Below, piece by piece: positions 47,360 to 58,492 of a DNA stretch of 64,000 nt. A program made the position numbers and the translations under genes. The DNA is taken from contig NZ_RCZD01000003.1 in the NCBI RefSeq assembly GCF_006438725.1, positions 310,001-374,000 of the forward strand, given 5' to 3'. The notes beneath the pieces are model-generated. The model saw nothing but the letters and a program-made list of their open reading frames with translations. It ran no database searches and was not told the origin of the DNA. Numbering within the stretch: the stretch's first letter is position 1; each line of letters begins with the position of its first letter. The DNA comes from Ewingella americana (GTDB lineage: Bacteria > Pseudomonadota > Gammaproteobacteria > Enterobacterales > Enterobacteriaceae).

Positions 47360-49024
47360 ATGCATAAATTACGTTTACTTTCTCAACAGAGAATTTCTCT
47401 GTTTATTGCGCTTTACCTGGGGATTCTGCTTAACCTTCCGATTTTCTTCCGTCGCTTTGGCCAGCTGCATTACGACAATCTGCTGTCAATCGCGGTAGAA
47501 ATGCTGGCATCGTTCGCGCTGGTCTATTTCCTGACACTGCTGGTCTCCTTCACCGGTAAAACGGTTTTCCGCCTGCTGCTCAGCCTGATTGTTATCTCGT
47601 CAGCGGCGGCCAGTTATTACATGATTTTGTTCAACGTCGATATCGGCTACGGCATTCTGGCGGCGGCGCTGGCGTCCGACTCCATTGATCTGTCAAAAGA
47701 GTCGATTGGCACGCACTTTGTGGGCTGGACGGTACTGTTCAGTTTGCTGCCGCTGTTGTTGTTGTGGGGCAGTAAAATGCCCGGCGCGGCGCTGAAAGAG
47801 AGCTCACTAAAAGGTCTGCTGAAGAAAGCTGTGCTGTTGTTGTCTGCGGGCCTGCTGTGTTATGTCCCGCTGCAACTGATGGGGAAAATGCAAGACCGGC
47901 ATGACCTGGTGAATAACCGCATGATGGCCAGCTACGGCGGCGTGGTGGCAGGAACCTATTCACCTTCTAATTGGCTCTCGGCGCTGGGGCTGTTCGCCTA
48001 CAGCTCTTACAGTAAAGCGGAAGACACCAAAAACCTGTTCGATCCGGCCAAGCATTTCACCTATACCCCACCCAAAGATGTTAAAGATCTCTACGTCGTC
48101 TTTGTGATTGGGGAGAGTGCCCGTCGTGACCACATGGGCGTTTATGGCTACGACCGCGATAACACGCCGTACCTGAGCAAAGAGAAGAATCTCGCCGCAT
48201 TGCAGGGTTACTCCTGTGACACCGCCACCAAACTCTCGCTGCGCTGCATGTTTGTGCGCGAAGGCGGGGCGTCTGAGGCGCCTCAGCGCACGCTGAAAGA
48301 AGCTAACGTGTTCTCCGTGATGAAGAGTAACGGCTGGAGTTCTGAGCTGTATTCCATGCAGAGCGAGGCGTGGTTCTATAACAAAACCCGCGCCGATGAC
48401 TATTCACTGCGCGAAAATATTGCCTCAGAAAAGCGTAACGCGGGCAAACCGGTGGATGACATGTTGCTGGTGGATGAGATGAAAGACTCGATGGACAACC
48501 ATTCCCAGGGCAAGCACCTGATCATTTTGCACACCAAAGGCTCGCACTATCTCTACTCTGACCGCTACCCGCGTGCATTTGCAAAGTATCAACCGGAGTG
48601 CATGGGCATTGATGACTCCTGTTCGACCGAGGAGATGATCAACGCCTACGATAACTCGCTGCTGTATACCGATTACTTCCTCGAGCAGGTGTTTAACCAA
48701 CTGCGCGACAAAAATGCCATCGTGTTTTATGCCTCAGATCACGGCGAGTCGATTTCCAAAAGTATGCATTTCCACGGTACGCCGCGAGACCATGCCCCGC
48801 CTGAACAGCGCGCAGTGCCGATCATGGTATGGGCGTCTGACAAATTCCTGTCAGATGATCAGAACCGTGCCGGTTTCCAGCAACTGCAAAAAATGGCGGC
48901 TGAGAAAAAACCGGTGTTCCACGAAAAGCTGTTTGATTCGATTCTGGGCTGCATCGGCTACACCTCGCCGAATGGCGGTATTGTTGAGCAGCGCAATTGG
49001 TGCCACGTGCCGGCAAGTCAGTAA
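47360..49024 (+). CDS. eptB: Phosphoethanolamine transferase EptB-like
   Basis: A 554-residue inner membrane enzyme expected to add phosphoethanolamine to the outer Kdo of LPS. Five N-terminal TM helices (to about residue 170) precede the periplasmic alkaline-phosphatase-fold domain with SYGGVVAG, SNWLSALGL, RGYSCDTATKLSLRCMFVR-like GYSCDTATKLSLRCMFVRE and YASDHGESISKSMHFHGTPR. The nucleophile position reads GES (Ser253), where E. coli EptB has Thr. I start at 47360 (MHKLRLLSQQRISLFIALY); the frame stays open upstream to 47219. Found downstream of the sensor kinase but after a 240-bp gap. Confidence 0.9.
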   Translation: MHKLRLLSQQRISLFIALYLGILLNLPIFFRRFGQLHYDNLLSIAVEMLASFALVYFLTLLVSFTGKTVFRLLLSLIVISSAAASYYMILFNVDIGYGILAAALASDSIDLSKESIGTHFVGWTVLFSLLPLLLLWGSKMPGAALKESSLKGLLKKAVLLLSAGLLCYVPLQLMGKMQDRHDLVNNRMMASYGGVVAGTYSPSNWLSALGLFAYSSYSKAEDTKNLFDPAKHFTYTPPKDVKDLYVVFVIGESARRDHMGVYGYDRDNTPYLSKEKNLAALQGYSCDTATKLSLRCMFVREGGASEAPQRTLKEANVFSVMKSNGWSSELYSMQSEAWFYNKTRADDYSLRENIASEKRNAGKPVDDMLLVDEMKDSMDNHSQGKHLIILHTKGSHYLYSDRYPRAFAKYQPECMGIDDSCSTEEMINAYDNSLLYTDYFLEQVFNQLRDKNAIVFYASDHGESISKSMHFHGTPRDHAPPEQRAVPIMVWASDKFLSDDQNRAGFQQLQKMAAEKKPVFHEKLFDSILGCIGYTSPNGGIVEQRNWCHVPASQ

Positions 49025-49090
49025 CCTCGCCAGGTAAAGTAAACATCAGGCCGCCGTTTTGTCGTTTACCAATGAAGCGGCGGCACTGTT

Positions 49091-50035
49091 TTATAGGAAG
49101 GCCTGACGGCTAAAGGCTGCCAACGCATGAGTATCCGGCAGGGCGGTCATGGCCCCTTTTTCCGTTGTTGCCAGCGCACCACAGCACATGGCCTGGTGAA
49201 TAATCGCCTGCCAGCTCGCTGATGAAGGGTCGTCCCCCCGCCCGGCCAGACCCGCCAATAAACCGGCCATAAAGGCGTCACCCGCCCCCGTAGTATCGAC
49301 CGCTTTCACCGTCGGGGCGGCATAGTGTGTGAGTGAAGCATCGTTTTTCTGATAAACCAACACCCCCTCTTTGCCCTGTGTCACCAGCAACAACTCTGGG
49401 TTATAGCGCTGACACAAATGGATGATCCCTTCCGATTGCAGGGCTTTACCGGTCAAATATTCCAGCTCGTCTTCAGAGACTTTTATCACGTCAGCCATCG
49501 ACAGCGCCTGATGCAGATATTGACGCAACTGCGCTTCATCCGGCCACAAGTCATGACGAATATTCGGATCAAAACTTACCCTACCGCCGGCCGTTTTCAT
49601 CCTGGCCATCGCCAAAAGGGCCGACGCGCGGGACGGTTCAGCCGACAGCGAAATGGAGCACAGGTGTAAAAACTGGCCCTTTTCGAAAACGGGAAGATCG
49701 GTTGGTTGCAGGAAAAGATCGGCACTTGGACGTACCATAAACGTGAAAGATCGTTCGCCGTCGGCATCATTTTCCACAACGACCGTCGACGTGCGGTGGT
49801 GCGGATCCTGATGCATAAAGTCGACATTGACCGCTTCATTACGCAGCGTCTGGTATAGAAAATGGCCGAAAGGGTCATCACCGACCCGGCCGATAAACGC
49901 GCTGTCACCTCCCAGACGGCTGATCCCCACCGCCACGTTAGCGGGTGCGCCACCTGGGCACTTCAATAAACGGTCACCGGCCTCCGGGATTAAATCCACG
50001 ACGGCATCGCCCAACACCCAAACCCGATTTTTCAT
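49091..50035 (-). CDS. scrK: Fructokinase ScrK
   Basis: A 314-residue PfkB-family sugar kinase that phosphorylates the fructose released from sucrose 6-phosphate. Signatures are PGGAPANVAVGISRLGGDSAF, the anion hole and catalytic Asp in VDTTGAGDAFMAGLLAG. It matches Klebsiella-type ScrK. Of two ATG codons I take the one at 50035, 7 bp from AAAGGG, over the one at 50041. It is divergent from scrYAB and separated by a shared operator region. Confidence 0.94.
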   Translation of the reverse strand: MKNRVWVLGDAVVDLIPEAGDRLLKCPGGAPANVAVGISRLGGDSAFIGRVGDDPFGHFLYQTLRNEAVNVDFMHQDPHHRTSTVVVENDADGERSFTFMVRPSADLFLQPTDLPVFEKGQFLHLCSISLSAEPSRASALLAMARMKTAGGRVSFDPNIRHDLWPDEAQLRQYLHQALSMADVIKVSEDELEYLTGKALQSEGIIHLCQRYNPELLLVTQGKEGVLVYQKNDASLTHYAAPTVKAVDTTGAGDAFMAGLLAGLAGRGDDPSSASWQAIIHQAMCCGALATTEKGAMTALPDTHALAAFSRQAFL

Positions 50036-50091
50036 CTTCATTCCCTTTAGTAAACGCCTGATAAGACGTTTGTCGATAAAATAGAAGAACC

Positions 50092-50104
50092 GGTTTAGCT
50101 AATC
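50092..50104. promoter_or_regulatory. Putative ScrR operator O1 (scrK side)
   Basis: CGGTTTAGCTAATC is centred on the palindrome TTAGCTAA and shares GTTTAGC with two copies near scrY. It is 50 bp upstream of scrK. ScrR is LacI-like and encoded in this cluster. Confidence 0.5.
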
Positions 50105-50136
50105 AAGCACAAATGAACTATTAGGATTAAGTGACG

Positions 50137-50158
50137 ATTTGCCAGCAAGATCACATTT
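50137..50158. promoter_or_regulatory. Putative CRP site of the scr regulon
   Basis: ATTTGCCAGCAAGATCACATTT has a perfect right half (AGATCACATTT) and a poor left half against the 22-bp CRP site. Catabolite control of scr genes is known in Klebsiella. It is midway between scrK and scrY. Confidence 0.5.
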
Positions 50159-50226
50159 ACAGCATAAGAGCAGCGAACTTCGTTGCCTGAATAACTCGGA
50201 AGTGATTATTGTGTGCAGGAAAACCA

Positions 50227-50247
50227 GTTTAGCAGTTTAGCAAACTG
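50227..50247. promoter_or_regulatory. Putative ScrR operator O2 (scrY side)
   Basis: CAGTTTAGCAAACTG (50233-50247) is a 15-bp palindrome, preceded by another AGTTTAGCA. The repeated GTTTAGC core also occurs at O1. It lies about 45 bp before scrY, suited to repression. Confidence 0.55.
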
Positions 50248-50267
50248 ACGTTTTCCCATAATAATGA

Positions 50268-51875
<1,608 letters not shown>

Positions 51876-51900
51876 TCCGCAGAATTTGTATCACCATGAC

Positions 51901-51921
51901 ACGCCTGAACTCATCAGGCGT
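51901..51921 (+). other. Hairpin between scrY and scrA
   Basis: ACGCCTGA (51901-51908) pairs with TCAGGCGT (51914-51921) around 5 nt. No full T run follows, so it may partially separate porin from PTS expression. Confidence 0.7.
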
Positions 51922-51949
51922 TGTCGTTTAGGGTAATAAAAGGAACGTT

Positions 51950-53320
51950 ATGAATATCAACGCAATTGCCAGCGAACTACTCCCGTTATTGGGTGGAAAA
52001 GAGAACATTGCCAGCGCTGCGCACTGCGCAACGCGCCTGCGTCTGGTCCTGGTGGATGACAGCCTGGTGAACAAAAGCGCCATCGAAAAAGTCGAAGGCG
52101 TAAAAGGTTGTTTCAGCAATGCCGGGCAGATTCAGGTTATCTTCGGCACCGGGTTGGTGAACAAAGTCCATGCCGAATTCATTAAAGTGGCGGGCATCAG
52201 CGAGTCCAGTAAATCGGAAGCGGCAAATATTGCGGCGCAAAAACTCAATCCGTTCCAGCGTATGGCGCGCGTGCTGTCGAATATCTTCGTGCCGATCATT
52301 CCGGCCATTGTGGCGTCCGGCCTGCTGATGGGCCTGCTGGGTATGGTGAAAACTTACGGCTGGGCAAACCCGGAGAGCGCGATTTTTATCATGCTCGACA
52401 TGTTCAGTTCAGCGGCGTTTATCATTCTGCCGATCCTGATCGGTTTCACCGCCGCGCGCGAGTTTGGCGGTAATCCGTACCTCGGCGCTACCTTAGGCGG
52501 TATTCTGACTCACCCTGCCTTGACCAACGCCTGGGGCGTCGCCAGCGGTTTCCACACCATGAATTTCTTTGGTCTGGATATCGCGATGATCGGCTACCAG
52601 GGCACGGTATTCCCGGTGCTGCTGGCGGTCTGGTTTATGAGTTTCCTCGAAAAACGCCTGCGCAGAGTCATTCCTGACGCGCTGGACCTCATTCTGACGC
52701 CGTTCCTGACAGTGATTATTTCCGGCTTTATTGCCTTCCTGATCATCGGCCCGGCCGGTCGTGCGTTGGGCGATGGCATCTCGTTTATTCTCAGCACGTT
52801 GATCACCCATGCGGGCTGGGTGGCGGGGCTGGTCTTTGGTGGGTTGTACTCGGTTATTGTCATTACCGGTATTCACCACAGTTTTCACGCGATTGAAGCC
52901 GGGCTGCTGGGTAACCCGAGCATCGGTGTGAATTTCTTGCTGCCGATCTGGTCGATGGCCAACGTCGCGCAGGGCGGTGCCTGCCTGGCGGTGTACTTCA
53001 AAACCCGCGATGCAAAAATTAAAGCCATTGCCGTGCCTTCCGCCTTCTCGGCTATGCTGGGCATTACCGAGGCGGCGATTTTTGGTATCAACCTGCGCTT
53101 TATGAAACCTTTCCTGGCTGCACTGGCCGGTGGTGCACTCGGTGGCGCATGGGTGGTGGCGATGCACGTCAACATGACCGCCGTCGGGCTGACCGGTATT
53201 CCGGGGCTGGCGATTGTACAGGCCAGTTCCATGCTCAGCTATCTGATCGGTTTAGTGATTGCTTTCGGCACTGCCTTCGTACTTTCCTTACTGCTGAAAT
53301 ACAAAACGGAGAGTGAATAA
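51950..53320 (+). CDS. scrA: PTS sucrose transporter subunit IIBC ScrA
   Basis: A 456-residue PTS permease that imports sucrose as sucrose 6-phosphate. The IIB domain is at the N-terminus with phosphorylated Cys26 in SAAHCATRLRLVL. The IIC domain (about 105-450) has the typical VPIIPAIVASGLLMG and GITEAAIFGINLRF. There is no IIA domain or gene here, so it must use glucose IIA encoded elsewhere. AAAAGGAACGTT precedes the ATG. Its stop shares one base with scrB. Confidence 0.96.
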   Translation: MNINAIASELLPLLGGKENIASAAHCATRLRLVLVDDSLVNKSAIEKVEGVKGCFSNAGQIQVIFGTGLVNKVHAEFIKVAGISESSKSEAANIAAQKLNPFQRMARVLSNIFVPIIPAIVASGLLMGLLGMVKTYGWANPESAIFIMLDMFSSAAFIILPILIGFTAAREFGGNPYLGATLGGILTHPALTNAWGVASGFHTMNFFGLDIAMIGYQGTVFPVLLAVWFMSFLEKRLRRVIPDALDLILTPFLTVIISGFIAFLIIGPAGRALGDGISFILSTLITHAGWVAGLVFGGLYSVIVITGIHHSFHAIEAGLLGNPSIGVNFLLPIWSMANVAQGGACLAVYFKTRDAKIKAIAVPSAFSAMLGITEAAIFGINLRFMKPFLAALAGGALGGAWVVAMHVNMTAVGLTGIPGLAIVQASSMLSYLIGLVIAFGTAFVLSLLLKYKTESE

Positions 53321-54729
53321 TGACGGAAGCGAGTTTACTGAAGCAGGCGCTGCGCAGCGTGGTGGCGGGGCAGGTAAAAGCCGCCGCCGATCCTCACCGT
53401 CCCGGCTGGCATCTGGCGCCGCCGGTGGGGTTACTCAATGACCCGAACGGATTTATTCAGCATAACGGTCGTTTTCATCTGTTCTATCAATGGAATCCGC
53501 TGGCCTGCGCGCATGGGGCCAAATTCTGGGGGCACTGGAGTTCGGTGGATTTACTGCACTGGCGGCATGAGCCGCTGGCGCTGGCACCGGTGGAAGCCTA
53601 TGAGTCACACGGTTGCTATTCCGGTTCGGCGGTGGTGGATAACGGCCAACTGACGCTGATCTATACCGGCAACGTGAAATACGCCGACGGCAGCCGCACG
53701 GCGTTTCAGTGTCTGGCGCGCGAAAACGCGGACGGCGAGTTTGATAAAATCGGGCCAGTGCTGGATTTACCCGCAGGTTACACCGGCCACGTACGTGACC
53801 CGAAAGTGTGGCAGCACGGTGGTCACTGGCACATGGTGCTGGGCGCGCAGGATCTCAGCCTGCAAGGCAAAGTACTATTGCTGCGATCCGCCGATTTACT
53901 GACATGGCAATCACAGGGAGAAATTGCCGGATCCGGCCTGAACGGCCTGGGCGAATTCGGCTACATGTGGGAATGCCCTGATCTGTTCAGTTTGTCCGGC
54001 AGCGACGTGCTGATCTGTTGTCCACAGGGTTTGCCTGCGGAAGCTGACCGCTATCTGAATACCTTCCAGTCCGGTTATTTCGTCGGACAACTGGATTACG
54101 ACCAGGGGCAGTTTGTGCACGGTGATTTCCATGAGCTGGATCTGGGCTTTGAGTTTTATGCACCGCAAACCACGCAGAGCGCCGATGGTCGTCGCCTGTT
54201 AATAGGCTGGATGGGCATCCCCGATGGTGACGAATTTTATCAGCCAACGGTAGCGCAGGGCTGGATCCACACCATGACCTGCCCACGGGAGTTGACGCTC
54301 GAATCCGGCAAGGTTATTCAGCGCCCGGCGCGCGAGCTGCAACAACTTCGTGGCGAAGTGCAGCAATGGCAAGGTATTGCGCAGGATGCACCGGTATGGG
54401 ATGTCACGCGCGCCGAAGTTGAGGTCGAAACCGATCGGCCGTTCGTCGCTGATTTCGGGGGGGATCTCGTCCTCACGTGGGACGGTGAATGGCTGCGTCT
54501 GACGCGCCAAAACCGCCGCAGCGGTGAGCCAGAACAGCGCGTCTGGCGCGGCGCGTTACGCCAGTTGACCGCCCTGTGCGACAGTTCCAGTGTCGAGATT
54601 TTCATCAACGGCGGTGAAGCGGTGATGTCCTCGCGCTATTTCCCTGTGTTGCCAATACCATTAACCTTCAGCGGAAAACAGCCGATTGCGCTGCGCCACT
54701 GGCCGTTGTCGGATTGCGTGATAGAATAA
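53320..54729 (+). CDS. scrB: Sucrose-6-phosphate hydrolase ScrB
   Basis: A 469-residue GH32 invertase that splits sucrose 6-phosphate into glucose 6-phosphate and fructose. The catalytic motifs are intact: nucleophile Asp41 in LLNDPNGF, transition-state Asp160 in VRDPKVW and acid/base Glu218 in MWECPDLF. The C-terminal beta-sandwich (about 340-465) is typical. It overlaps scrA by one base. The fructose product is the substrate of ScrK. Confidence 0.96.
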   Translation: MTEASLLKQALRSVVAGQVKAAADPHRPGWHLAPPVGLLNDPNGFIQHNGRFHLFYQWNPLACAHGAKFWGHWSSVDLLHWRHEPLALAPVEAYESHGCYSGSAVVDNGQLTLIYTGNVKYADGSRTAFQCLARENADGEFDKIGPVLDLPAGYTGHVRDPKVWQHGGHWHMVLGAQDLSLQGKVLLLRSADLLTWQSQGEIAGSGLNGLGEFGYMWECPDLFSLSGSDVLICCPQGLPAEADRYLNTFQSGYFVGQLDYDQGQFVHGDFHELDLGFEFYAPQTTQSADGRRLLIGWMGIPDGDEFYQPTVAQGWIHTMTCPRELTLESGKVIQRPARELQQLRGEVQQWQGIAQDAPVWDVTRAEVEVETDRPFVADFGGDLVLTWDGEWLRLTRQNRRSGEPEQRVWRGALRQLTALCDSSSVEIFINGGEAVMSSRYFPVLPIPLTFSGKQPIALRHWPLSDCVIE

Positions 54730-54759
54730 AATTCTTTGCAGACAATAGAATATGGCGCA

Positions 54760-55785
54760 GTGAAAAAAAGCAAACGCATCACTATCAGCGGCATTGCTGA
54801 ACTGGCTGGCGTGTCGAAATCGACAGCCAGCCAGGTGCTTAACGGGCACAGCAAAAAATTTCGTATCTCTGATGCCACCCGCGACCGGGTTCTCGCGGTG
54901 GCGGCTGAGCACCATTATCAACCCAGTATTCACGCCCGTTCGCTCAACGTGACGCGCAGTTATACGCTGGGGCTGGTGGTGCCTGAGATGACGAACTATG
55001 GCTTTGCGGCCTGCTCCAACGAACTTGAAAACCTGTGCCGTGAAAACGGTATGCAGTTGCTGATCGCTTGCACAGATGAAAATACCAGTCAGGAAATGAT
55101 GGTGGTGAATAACCTGATTCAGCGTCAGGTTGATGGTTTGATTGTGGCCTCCAGCATGCTCAATGATGCCGAATATCTGAAAATCAGCCAGCAATTGCCG
55201 GTGGTGCTGTTTGACCGGCATATGAGTGACACTGCGCTGCCGCTGGTGGTCTGCGAAGCCATCGAATCGTCGGCTGCGCTGGTTGAGAAAGTGGCAAAGC
55301 ATCAACAAGAAGAGTTCTACTTCCTGGGGGGCCAGCCGCGTATTTCCCCCACCCGCGACCGTCTGGCTGGCTATCAGCTCGGGCTGGAGCGCGCCGGCGT
55401 GAATCTCAAACCGGAATGGATCCTGTACGGTAATTATCATCCCAGCTCTGGCTACGAAATGTTTGCCAATCTCTGCGCACGACTCGGGCGGCCGCCGAAA
55501 GCGCTTTACGTGGCGTCCTGCGGGTTAATGGAAGGGGTGTTGCGCTATATGAGCCAGCACAAGTTACTGGAAAGTGATATCCATCTGTGCAGTTTCGATG
55601 ATCACTATTTATATGACTCTCTCTCGGTAAAAATTGATACCGTGGCGCAGGATTGCCGCGAACTGGCGATCCACTGTTTTGACATTGTCACCGGCCTGAT
55701 TAACGAGCAACAACCGGCACAGAACCAGTGTTATCTTTCTCCGCAACTGCACTGGCGTCACGCCGATACCCTGAGTGAGTCCTGA
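54760..55785 (+). CDS. scrR: Sucrose operon repressor ScrR (LacI family)
   Basis: A 341-residue repressor. The N-terminal HTH is [20 protein letters not shown], and the periplasmic-binding-protein-like domain carries [27 protein letters not shown] and the distinctive [15 protein letters not shown]. It matches Klebsiella ScrR. The start is uncertain: GTG at 54760 fits the family N-terminus (VKKSKRITI), while TTG at 54736 is also open. It follows scrB after 30 bp and is probably in the same transcript. Confidence 0.93.
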   Translation: MKKSKRITISGIAELAGVSKSTASQVLNGHSKKFRISDATRDRVLAVAAEHHYQPSIHARSLNVTRSYTLGLVVPEMTNYGFAACSNELENLCRENGMQLLIACTDENTSQEMMVVNNLIQRQVDGLIVASSMLNDAEYLKISQQLPVVLFDRHMSDTALPLVVCEAIESSAALVEKVAKHQQEEFYFLGGQPRISPTRDRLAGYQLGLERAGVNLKPEWILYGNYHPSSGYEMFANLCARLGRPPKALYVASCGLMEGVLRYMSQHKLLESDIHLCSFDDHYLYDSLSVKIDTVAQDCRELAIHCFDIVTGLINEQQPAQNQCYLSPQLHWRHADTLSES

Positions 55786-55789
55786 TTTA

Positions 55790-56908
55790 ATGCATACACT
55801 TCGAATTATTGTCAGCGTGCTGACGGTTATTATGACGCTGTTGACCCTGTTGCCGCTGTCGAAAAACCAGCGCTGGTGGGTACGGGTGTGGGATTTTCCC
55901 CGGCTGCAAATGGCGACGCTGTCACTGCTTTTTCTGCTGACTGAGCTGTGGGTTTTGCCGCTTGGTGGGCCGCTGGCAACGCTTATCGTGCTGTTGTCGT
56001 TGGCCTGTATGCTGTATCAGGCGTGGTGGATTTTGCCTTATACGCGCCTGTATCGGGTGCAGGTCAAAAAAATCCTTCCCAACGGCCATCCACGGCTGAA
56101 AATCATTAACTGCAACGTGCTGATGACCAACCGTAAATCGGCCCGGCTGCTGGAGATCGTGAAAGAACACCGCCCGGATATTCTGGTGCTGCTGGAAACC
56201 GACCAGTGGTGGGAGGACCAAATGGCCTCGATTGAGGCAGACTACCCGCACAGCCTGAAATGTCCGCTCGACAATCTGTATGGCATGCACGTCTACTCGC
56301 GTTTGCCGATCTTTAACGGAAAAACCCAGTTTCTGGTGGCCGATGGCATCCCGTCGATGCACTTTCGCGTCGAACTGACTTCCGGTGATCATGTGGTCCT
56401 GCACTGCCTGCATCCTATGCCGCCAAGCCCGACCGAAGATGATGAATCCACCAACCGCGATGGCGAGCTGGTGGCCGTCGGCCACACCGCCGCGCGCGCG
56501 ACCTATCCGACTATCGTCACCGGTGATCTGAACGACGTGGCCTGGTCGCGCACCACGCGGCTGTTTATGAAGATCAGCGGCCTGCTCGATCCTCGTCGTG
56601 GGCGCGGCATGTTCAACACCTTCCACGCCAGTTTCCCTTTCCTGCGCTGGCCGCTGGATCACGTTTTTCACAGTAAAGAGTTCACCCTGATTGATCTGCA
56701 ACGCCTGCCAGCGATGGGCTCCGACCATTTCCCGATCATGGTGGAACTGGCGCTGACCCCGCATGAAGGCAGTACTCAGGAGACGCTGGAAATTGACAGT
56801 GAAGATCTTCAGGAAGCCGAGGAAAAGCTGGCCAATGCCGGGGTGAAAAGTTGGGATGTGCATAGCGCCGAACAACATAATACTCATGCTTACGGGCTCT
56901 CAGTATGA
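55790..56908 (+). CDS. Membrane-anchored endonuclease/exonuclease/phosphatase family protein
   Basis: A 372-residue protein. Three hydrophobic segments (about 4-24, 38-58 and 62-82) anchor it, then an EEP domain (about 105-330) shows LKIINCNVLM, LVLLETDQWW with the catalytic Glu, VVLHCLHP, VTGDLNDV and GSDHFPI with the final Asp-His. Substrates in this superfamily range from DNA to phosphoinositides and lipids; none can be assigned here. The start at 55790 is 5 bp past the scrR stop. Its end overlaps the LysR gene by 4 bp. Confidence 0.85.
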   Translation: MHTLRIIVSVLTVIMTLLTLLPLSKNQRWWVRVWDFPRLQMATLSLLFLLTELWVLPLGGPLATLIVLLSLACMLYQAWWILPYTRLYRVQVKKILPNGHPRLKIINCNVLMTNRKSARLLEIVKEHRPDILVLLETDQWWEDQMASIEADYPHSLKCPLDNLYGMHVYSRLPIFNGKTQFLVADGIPSMHFRVELTSGDHVVLHCLHPMPPSPTEDDESTNRDGELVAVGHTAARATYPTIVTGDLNDVAWSRTTRLFMKISGLLDPRRGRGMFNTFHASFPFLRWPLDHVFHSKEFTLIDLQRLPAMGSDHFPIMVELALTPHEGSTQETLEIDSEDLQEAEEKLANAGVKSWDVHSAEQHNTHAYGLSV

Positions 56909-57819
56909 CGGGCGATCGTGACCGGCTGCCGCTGGCGGAGGACCTGCGGGTCTTTCTGGCGGTGGTGAATAAACAGAGTTTTGCCGCGGCGGCGATGGAG
57001 CTCGGCCAGTCTCCGGCCTATGTGAGTAAGCGCATGCAGATTCTTGAAGAAGCGCTCAATGCTCGCCTGCTGCACCGCTCAACGCGCGGTATTCGCCTGA
57101 CCGAGGAAGGGGAGCGTGCGCAGCGCTGGGCGCTGCAAATTCTGGATAACTTCGATCAGTTTATCGGCGACCTGTCCGACTCCCGCACCGAGCCGCGTGG
57201 CAACATGCACATTTGCAGCTCGTTCGGCTTTGGGCGCTGCCATGTCGCGCCAGCGGTGGCCGAACTGGCCGGGCGCTATCCACTGCTCAATCTGCGTCTC
57301 GATCTGTATGACCGGGTGATTGATTTGGTGGCAGAAGGCGTTGATCTGGAAATTTTGGTGGGTGACGACATTCCTGAGCAACATATCGGAAAAAAACTGG
57401 CCCGGCATCAGCGTATTCTTTGCGCGTCGCCCGGCTACCTCAAGGCTCATGGCCTGCCTGAGGCGCTGGAGGATTTGTCCCGGCATCAATGTCTGGTACT
57501 CAAAGAGCGCGACAATCCGTTTGGCCTTTGGTCACTGACGGCAGGGGGCGAGGAGCAGCGCATTCGGGTGAAAGGAGCCTTGTCATCCAATAGCGGCGAA
57601 GTGGTTTTGCAATGGGCGTTGAAACACCACGGGATCATTTTGCGTTCTCAGTGGGACGTTCAGCCCTATATCGACAGCGGTGAGTTGGTTCAGGTGTTAC
57701 CTGCTTACTCCCAACCGGCCAGTGTGTGGGCGGTCTACCCCATGCGTCTGGCTGAATCGGCCAAACTGCGGGTGTGCGTCGAGTTTTTACACCAACGGTT
57801 TAGTCAGCTATTTAGCTAG
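56905..57819 (+). CDS. LysR family regulator, TtdR/DmlR-like
   Basis: A 304-residue LysR regulator. The HTH is FAAAAMELGQSPAYVSKRMQ (about 30-49), and the effector domain carries GFGRCHVAPAVAEL, LKERDNPFGLWSL, SSNSGEVVLQWAL and LRVCVEFL. These match the tartrate regulator TtdR far better than generic LysR proteins, suggesting a C4 or C5 dicarboxylate effector. It is translationally coupled to the EEP gene and convergent with leuCD, which it might regulate. Confidence 0.88.
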   Translation: MTGDRDRLPLAEDLRVFLAVVNKQSFAAAAMELGQSPAYVSKRMQILEEALNARLLHRSTRGIRLTEEGERAQRWALQILDNFDQFIGDLSDSRTEPRGNMHICSSFGFGRCHVAPAVAELAGRYPLLNLRLDLYDRVIDLVAEGVDLEILVGDDIPEQHIGKKLARHQRILCASPGYLKAHGLPEALEDLSRHQCLVLKERDNPFGLWSLTAGGEEQRIRVKGALSSNSGEVVLQWALKHHGIILRSQWDVQPYIDSGELVQVLPAYSQPASVWAVYPMRLAESAKLRVCVEFLHQRFSQLFS

Positions 57820-57840
57820 CGCCGCAGTGAATACGGCGCT
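57818..57840. other. Hairpin between the LysR gene and leuD
   Basis: AGCGCCG (57818-57824) pairs with CGGCGCT (57834-57840). It overlaps the LysR stop region and lies in the convergent gap. No T run is present. Confidence 0.6.
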
Positions 57841-57873
57841 CATATCCTGCTCTGCACCTCTCCCGTTATGACT

Positions 57874-58482
57874 TCACGCCAACCAGGGGTTGTTTTGCAA
57901 ATGCGTTTGCTGGAACCGGAGAATATCGTCGCGATAGCGCAGCGTATTACCGATAGCGTCCAGCCCGTTAAGCAGTGACAGCTTACTTAACTCATCAATA
58001 GTAAAATCAATCTGTTTGCCGTTTTGCAGGCTAATCTTCTGCTGCGGTAAATCAACGGTGATTTCATTACTTTGCGCCAGCGTCACCTGTTCGGCGATTT
58101 GCGACCACTGAGTGGGATCCAACTGCACCGTCAGTACGCCGTTTCGCTGGCAGTTATCAAAGAAAATCCCTGCAAACGTAGTGCCAATCAGTGCCCGGAT
58201 ACCCAGCTGTTTTAACCCCCACACTGCATGTTCACGGCTGGAGCCGCAGCCAAAGTTCGGCCCTACCAGCAGGAATTTGGCTGACTGCCACTCAGGCTGA
58301 TTCAGAATAAAAGTCGGGTCTGGCGAGCCGTCGGCAATAAAGCGCAGGTCGAAAAATACCCCCTGGTCCAGCCCGTTGCGGTCGATACCTTTGAGAAATT
58401 GCTTCGGCATGATCACGTCGGTATCCACATTGGCGGCAGGCAGCGGGGCGGCAACGGCGGTTAATACGTTGAAAGCTTGCAT
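57874..58482 (-). CDS. Isopropylmalate isomerase small subunit (LeuD-like)
   Basis: A 202-residue aconitase-family swivel subunit. Signatures are NVDTDVIMPKQFL, LLVGPNFGCGSSREHAVWGL and FADNC-like FFDNCQRNGVL. With LeuC it would isomerise 2-isopropylmalate or a similar 2-hydroxy diacid. I start at 58482 (MQAFNVLTAVAAPLP). It follows the large subunit after 10 bp. leuA and leuB are absent, so this is probably a second set. Confidence 0.88.
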   Translation of the reverse strand: MQAFNVLTAVAAPLPAANVDTDVIMPKQFLKGIDRNGLDQGVFFDLRFIADGSPDPTFILNQPEWQSAKFLLVGPNFGCGSSREHAVWGLKQLGIRALIGTTFAGIFFDNCQRNGVLTVQLDPTQWSQIAEQVTLAQSNEITVDLPQQKISLQNGKQIDFTIDELSKLSLLNGLDAIGNTLRYRDDILRFQQTHLQNNPWLA

Positions 58483-58492
58483 TGTTCTCTCC

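Noticed and set aside
54661-55440. Open frame of 259 residues on the minus strand
   Set aside because: It is antisense to scrR and the end of scrB; the sequence has no domain.
55922-56887. Long open frame of 321 residues on the minus strand
   Set aside because: It is antisense to the EEP-family gene, which has clear catalytic motifs.
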